A stretch of DNA of 64,000 nt from Paracnuella aquatica. GTDB taxonomy: Bacteria; Bacteroidota; Bacteroidia; Chitinophagales; Chitinophagaceae. The DNA is taken from contig NZ_QOWJ01000016.1 of the NCBI RefSeq assembly GCF_003332885.2, positions 62,001-126,000 of the forward strand, in the 5' to 3' direction. Of this stretch, positions 60,477 to 64,000 are shown piece after piece (the first letter of the stretch is position 1; each line of letters opens with the position of its first letter). The notes beneath the pieces were generated by a model. That model was not told the origin of the DNA. It saw only the letters and a program-made list of their open reading frames with translations, and searched no databases. The translations under genes were made by a program, and so were the position numbers.

Positions 60477-60676
60477 CCGTCATTGCGAGGCGCCGTAGCG
60501 GCTGAGTGCCGGATTACACCGGTGCGCCGAAGCAATCTCCCACTACCGTTTGGGTCTAATCGCTAACTACCGGGTTTGCCCGTGGGCAAAAAGGAGATTG
60601 CTTCGGCGCACAGAACTGATCCAACTACACCATACACTGTGCGCCTCGCAATGACGGGCAGGCGCACAGTGTATGG
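60477..60676. repeat. Nested palindromic repeat element, copy 2
   Basis: About 200 bp related to copy 1 at 17752-17956. It starts CCGTCATTGCGAGGCGCCG and ends its main part with GCGCCTCGCAATGACGG at 60641-60657. The inner 18-bp perfect stem has arms at 60523-60540 and 60593-60610 (TGCGCCGAAGCAATCTCC). A further 16-bp perfect inverted repeat (60630-60645 with 60661-60676) overlaps the right end and is absent from copy 1. Confidence 0.9.
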
Positions 60677-60691
60677 TATGGAATTAAAATA

Positions 60692-60734
60692 AAAAGCGGG
60701 ATAAAACTTGATGGTCAAATTTTATCCCGCTTTT
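60692..60734. terminator. Bidirectional terminator (15-bp stem)
   Basis: AAAAGCGGGATAAAA (60692-60706) and its complement (60720-60734) enclose a 13-base loop. It lies between the convergent desaturase and M3 peptidase genes. Confidence 0.92.
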
Positions 60735-60764
60735 ATATAACACATTCAAAAGATCAAATCATCA

Positions 60765-62510
60765 TTACGCCACACCCGACTCCGATGGCCGCGAAATGGC
60801 TTCCATTTCCTGCTGCACAAACAGCATCAACTCACTGATATGGTTAGGCGAAAAATCGAAACGCAAACCTGCAGCTTCATATAACTCCGGCAGGGTGCGG
60901 GTGCCGCCCAGGCTTAGTGCATTGATGTAGTTCTGAACGGCAGTGTCTTTGTCTTCCTTGTACTGCTTCCACAGGCCGATGGCACCCAGTTGTGCAATGC
61001 CGTATTCAATGTAATAAAATGGCACTTCGTAGAGGTGCAACTGGCGCTGCCAGCCGTAGCGGCGGTATTCTTCCAGCCCGCTTACATCCATGGCAATAGA
61101 GGTAAACTCGTTTACAATACGGCGCCAGTTTTCGGCACGTTCTTCCAGCGTGTGGGTGGGGTGTTCGTACACCCAGTGCTGAAACTTATCGATCGTGGCA
61201 ATCCACGGGAAAATGGTCAGCACCCGTTCCAGTTGGTGTTCCTTTGCGCGGCGCAGGTCTTCTTCATTGTCAAAAAATGTATCCCAGTAATCCATGCTGA
61301 ACAGCTCCATGGTCATGGAGGCTACTTCGGCAATTTCCATGGGGTATTCTTTAAACGCCGTCAACTGCAGCGGATGCGCCAGGAAGGAGTGAATGGCGTG
61401 CCCGCCTTCGTGCACCATAGTGGTCACGTCGTGCATTTGGCCGGCGGCATTCATAAAAATAAATGGTGCGCCGGTTTCGGGCAGCGGGCAATTGTAGCCG
61501 CCTGGCGCCTTGCCTTTGCGGCTGTCCAGATCGAGGCGGCCCATTTCCCGCATCTTCAGCAGGCATTCGGCAAAAAACGGGTTCATGCGGCGGAAACAAT
61601 CAATGGTCTTTTCCGTTAGTTCCTCACCGGTTTGAAAAGGCCGCAGCGGCTGCACGCCTTCGGGCTCTGCATCCACATCCCAGGGGCGCAGCGCATCGAG
61701 GCCGAGGCGCTGGCGTTTGCGGTCGTAAATAAAATCAACCAGCGGCAGCACGCTTGTTTTTACTGCTTCATGAAACTGCAGGCAATCTTCCTTGGTGTAA
61801 TCAAAGCGGCCCAGTTCCACAAACTTATAGTCGCGGTAATTGTCAAAACCGGCGTTGCGGGCCACCTGCGTACGTTTTTCCACCAGCGAGGTAAACAGGT
61901 CATTGAGCTGTTCCTTATCCTGCAGGCGGCGTTCCTGTATTTTACGATAAACCGATTCGCGCAGGCTGCGGTCGGGGTTTTCCAAAAACTTGGCGGCCTG
62001 TTGCAGCGTGTATTCTTTGCCGTCTACCTCGATGGTCATTTTACCCGAAACAACGCCAAACTGCTGCGCCTGCACGGCAATATCGGCCTGCAGCTGTATG
62101 TTCTCTTCGCGAAACAGTTCGATGTTTTTTTGAACGGTACGCAGGTAGGTTTGATAACCTTCACCTTCAAGCTGGGAAACAAACGGGCTTTCCACCAGCT
62201 TGCGGTTTAGTTTATCGGCATAAGGCTGAATATGCGGCTGTATCTGCAGCACAAAATAATTGAAGGCTTCTTCCAGTTCCTTATTTTCCGTATCGCAGGT
62301 CATGCGGATCTGGCGCCACGCGGCGTCTTCGCCAATCACGGCTTCCACTTCGCTCAGGTCCTGCAGCCAGTGCTCCAGTTCAGTGGCGTTGTTGATGGGC
62401 CGGTCGAGCAGGTTTTGTAAAAAAGGCTCCAGCGACGGCCAGTCGGTGATGGTAAAATCTGCCGGTAAAAATTTGCGCGGCAGCTTTTGTATATCGGCTG
62501 TATAGGTCAT
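60765..62510 (-). CDS. M3-family oligoendopeptidase (PepF-like)
   Basis: A 581-residue cytoplasmic zinc peptidase of family M3 (oligoendopeptidase F type), which breaks short peptides. Seen: helical N-terminal lid, then the zinc motif His367-Glu368-x2-His371 in TTMVHEGGHAIHSFL, the downstream EIAEVASMTMELFSM with the third Glu ligand, and the substrate-binding HLYEVPFYYIEYGIAQLG. The length is usual for the family. No signal peptide. Stands alone with a bidirectional terminator after it. Confidence 0.95.
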   Translation of the reverse strand: MTYTADIQKLPRKFLPADFTITDWPSLEPFLQNLLDRPINNATELEHWLQDLSEVEAVIGEDAAWRQIRMTCDTENKELEEAFNYFVLQIQPHIQPYADKLNRKLVESPFVSQLEGEGYQTYLRTVQKNIELFREENIQLQADIAVQAQQFGVVSGKMTIEVDGKEYTLQQAAKFLENPDRSLRESVYRKIQERRLQDKEQLNDLFTSLVEKRTQVARNAGFDNYRDYKFVELGRFDYTKEDCLQFHEAVKTSVLPLVDFIYDRKRQRLGLDALRPWDVDAEPEGVQPLRPFQTGEELTEKTIDCFRRMNPFFAECLLKMREMGRLDLDSRKGKAPGGYNCPLPETGAPFIFMNAAGQMHDVTTMVHEGGHAIHSFLAHPLQLTAFKEYPMEIAEVASMTMELFSMDYWDTFFDNEEDLRRAKEHQLERVLTIFPWIATIDKFQHWVYEHPTHTLEERAENWRRIVNEFTSIAMDVSGLEEYRRYGWQRQLHLYEVPFYYIEYGIAQLGAIGLWKQYKEDKDTAVQNYINALSLGGTRTLPELYEAAGLRFDFSPNHISELMLFVQQEMEAISRPSESGVA

Positions 62511-62599
62511 ATAGTTGCGGGTTTACTTACAATAAAAAATCCCTGAAAAAAGAAAAGGAGTGAAAGAGTGTGCCTCTTTTTCCTCCTTTCCGTTTTAAT

Positions 62600-63097
62600 T
62601 TATTCTGCTTTCTTTCCTTTCTTGGGGGCTTTTTCCGGTTTGGCTTCGGCGGTTACCGGCTCCGGTACGTTCTCGGTTTCCAGCGGTTCGGCTTCGGCCT
62701 CATCAGTTTCAGCTTCTGCGGCTTTAATTTCAATGTTGGCATCGCGCAGCACTTCAAACCATTTCACCATTTTCTTCATGTCGCTGGCATAAACCCGCTC
62801 AAAATCCAGGTCGGGGTACACTTTTTCAAAATAAGCTTTCAGGGCTTTGTTGTCCTTGGCATCGGGCAGGGCCTCGCTGCTTTCTTTCATGGCCAGGAAA
62901 ATGTCGGCCAGGTTCACGTTGTCGCGAATGGTATAAACTTCAATGCTTTCGAGGTGCGACAGGTTGTGCACCCGCGAAGCCACAAATTTTGTTGAATTAT
63001 CGGCCAGCGAACGCACCAGTGCGCCATCGTTTTTGCTACTCAGTATTTCAAACAATCCGGAAAGGCCGGTGATCGCTACAATTCTGTTATACTCCAT
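62600..63097 (-). CDS. DUF5606 family protein with acidic tail
   Basis: A 165-residue cytoplasmic protein. Residues 1-115 match the Bacteroidota DUF5606 family (MEYNRIVAITGLSGLFEILS, NDGALVRSLADNSTKFVASR, IFLAMKESSEALPDAKDN), function unknown. The last 45 residues are low-complexity Ala/Glu/Pro (EAETDEAEAEPLETEN) with a final Lys-rich KAPKKGKKAE, as commonly seen in this family. It lies on the same strand as the M3 gene (89 bases apart). Element A lies 110 bases upstream. Confidence 0.88.
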   Translation of the reverse strand: MEYNRIVAITGLSGLFEILSSKNDGALVRSLADNSTKFVASRVHNLSHLESIEVYTIRDNVNLADIFLAMKESSEALPDAKDNKALKAYFEKVYPDLDFERVYASDMKKMVKWFEVLRDANIEIKAAEAETDEAEAEPLETENVPEPVTAEAKPEKAPKKGKKAE

Positions 63098-63206
63098 ACC
63101 TAAAGTTTTTTGGAAGGTGCAATATACAAACCCCTCCGTTAACCGGGAAAGCCGGGCTTAAAAATGATGATTCGAAAAATGGGCCAAACGCGTCGCGGGC
63201 ACTGCT

Positions 63207-63255
63207 ATAAAAAAACCCCTGTAGAAACAGGGGTTCACATGAGAAAAACGTTTTG
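63207..63255 (-). ncRNA. Conserved hairpin element A (candidate orphan small RNA)
   Basis: Minus-strand order: start expected near 63255 (7 bases after a perfect minus-7 box), then TTTTTCTCATGTG (63248-63236), hairpin AACCCCTGT-TTCT-ACAGGGGTT (63235-63214) and a T-run ending AT. Compared with element B the 13-nt word, hairpin tip GTTTCTAC and T-run are identical, but the stem bases differ on both sides in a paired manner (AACCCCT/AGGGGTT against AAGGCA/TGCCTT). No minus-strand gene precedes it, so it looks like a very short independent transcript or a leader of the DUF5606 gene. Confidence 0.6.
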
Positions 63256-63261
63256 CAGGGA

Positions 63262-63269
63262 CAAATGTA
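63262..63269 (-). promoter_or_regulatory. Minus-7 box (TACATTTG) in front of element A
   Basis: On the minus strand this reads TACATTTG, a perfect TAnnTTTG match. No minus-33 TTG is found at 18-21 bases; one lies only 12 bases upstream. Confidence 0.5.
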
Positions 63270-63622
63270 TCGGCATAGGGGCAAGCACAGTATTAAATGC
63301 ATGTTAATAAACGGGCACGGCTAACCGAAAATATGGCTGTGAAATCAGCGCAGGGCAACAGGTGCATTTTAATGATAAAATGGATCAGACGCTCCGACAA
63401 CGGCATCCCCTGCAGCTTGCACCATTCATTTTTCCCCTGCGAAAAACGGCGATGGAGATTGCGCCATTTAAACTTTTGCCCGCTAACGCACCAAACCACC
63501 ATTTGCCCAATGCCACGACAAAACCCCTTTCGCCAACAGGCCCAAATACGCTACTTTTGCCCCGCATACTGCACCGCCAAAGGCTTTGCGGCTGCTTAAC
63601 CTTTCCTTAACGGCACGGCCCC
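63270..63622. other. Intergenic stretch without recognisable genes
   Basis: About 350 bases between element A's promoter and the promoter of the last gene, which are divergent. Short open frames on both strands lack coding character. No strong hairpin. Confidence 0.5.
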
Positions 63623-63630
63623 TACATTTG
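63623..63630 (+). promoter_or_regulatory. Minus-7 box (TACATTTG) of the last gene
   Basis: A perfect TAnnTTTG match ending 16 bases before the ATG at 63647, so the leader would be about 10 bases. The same eight bases form the box of element A. Confidence 0.55.
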
Positions 63631-63646
63631 ATTTTTAACACCTGAT

Positions 63647-64000
63647 ATGAAATATTTTGCGCTTACTGCTTTGGCAATGATTTGTTCGCTGGCCCTTTTT
63701 GCCCAAACCGATACCACCACCCCGCGGCCCAAAACCACAGTGCCCCTGCCCCGCGCCAACGATCATTTTATGCTGCAGCTAGGCCACACCACCTGGTTGG
63801 GTGCCCCCGATTCGTTGCAACTGGGCGGCCTGCCCCGGACTTTCAACATGTATTTCCTGTTCGATTTTCCGTTTAAAACCAACACCCGCTTCAGCACCGC
63901 CATTGGCGCCGGCGTGGCCACCGATAACGTGTTTTTCGACAAAATGAGCGTAGAACTGGCCGGTACTTCCACCAACCTGCAGTTTCGCGACCTATCGGAT
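63647..64000 (+). CDS. Secreted protein, probable outer-membrane beta-barrel, 3' end outside window
   Basis: An open frame from ATG 63647 to the window edge (118 codons with no stop). It begins with a signal peptide (MKYFALTALAMICSLALFAQ), then a Thr/Pro linker (TDTTTPRPKTTVPLP) and amphipathic strands (HFMLQLGHTTWLGAP, FNMYFLFDFPFKTNTRFSTA) as in small porin-like beta-barrel proteins of this phylum. The gene lies downstream of a perfect promoter box. Identity beyond this is open since the C-terminus is missing. Confidence 0.8.
   Translation, partial: MKYFALTALAMICSLALFAQTDTTTPRPKTTVPLPRANDHFMLQLGHTTWLGAPDSLQLGGLPRTFNMYFLFDFPFKTNTRFSTAIGAGVATDNVFFDKMSVELAGTSTNLQFRDLSD

Overview
The window is a chromosomal segment from a member of the Bacteroidota, most likely a Chitinophagaceae-type bacterium (the family-level placement is an inference). 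The supporting signs are a SusC/SusD pair, a second TonB-dependent barrel protein with a carboxypeptidase-like N-terminal domain, several perfect TAnnTTTG minus-7 promoter boxes, almost no Shine-Dalgarno sequences, several GTG/TTG starts, and many families typical of this phylum (DUF2480, DUF5606, DUF4369/DUF5106 thioredoxins, SMUG2-type glycosylase, LytS/LytTR pair). Most of it is ordinary core genome. No phage, CRISPR array, biosynthetic cluster or recognisable multi-gene defence system is visible.

Layout: 1-4.6 kb holds a 5'-truncated acyl-CoA ligase, a serine hydrolase, a metallopeptidase-like protein and an ABM-domain protein. 4.7-7.4 kb is an accessory patch: an intact IS4-family element with clean target duplication, a frameshifted Cys-rich lipoprotein, a small membrane protein and a decayed tRNA-Trp. 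7.4-13.1 kb: outer-membrane TonB receptor, RmuC, a VapBC toxin-antitoxin pair and a secreted thioredoxin. 13.2-26.9 kb: mixed metabolism and envelope genes (homocysteine methyltransferase family, second serine hydrolase, Fur regulator, SCO copper protein, CorA, KdnB-like dehydrogenase, M48 protease, FNR-ferredoxin, KdsB). 26.9-35 kb: secreted proteins including a MORN/TPR protein, an acetolactate-decarboxylase family protein with a signal peptide, and a gamma-glutamyltranspeptidase. 35-43 kb: SusD and SusC in one operon, a PepSY-like periplasmic protein and a LytS/LytTR two-component pair. 43-64 kb: SMUG2-type glycosylase, MATE exporter, VanZ, AI-2E transporter, L,D-transpeptidase family protein, a parvulin/thioredoxin folding pair, RlmD, two tandem rhomboid proteases, EEP nuclease family protein, CysS, sterol-desaturase family protein, M3 peptidase, DUF5606 protein and the start of a secreted barrel protein.

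The most interesting content is between genes. Two minus-strand elements 28 kb apart (35076-35135 and 63207-63255) share an identical 13-nt word, an identical GTTTCTAC hairpin tip and an identical T-tract, while their stems differ in sequence but stay paired; this covariation suggests a small RNA or specialised terminator family. There are also two copies of a ~200-bp nested palindromic element (17752-17956, 60477-60676), a nested REP-like cluster (48473-48959), and several gene-end inverted repeats built from iterated short words.
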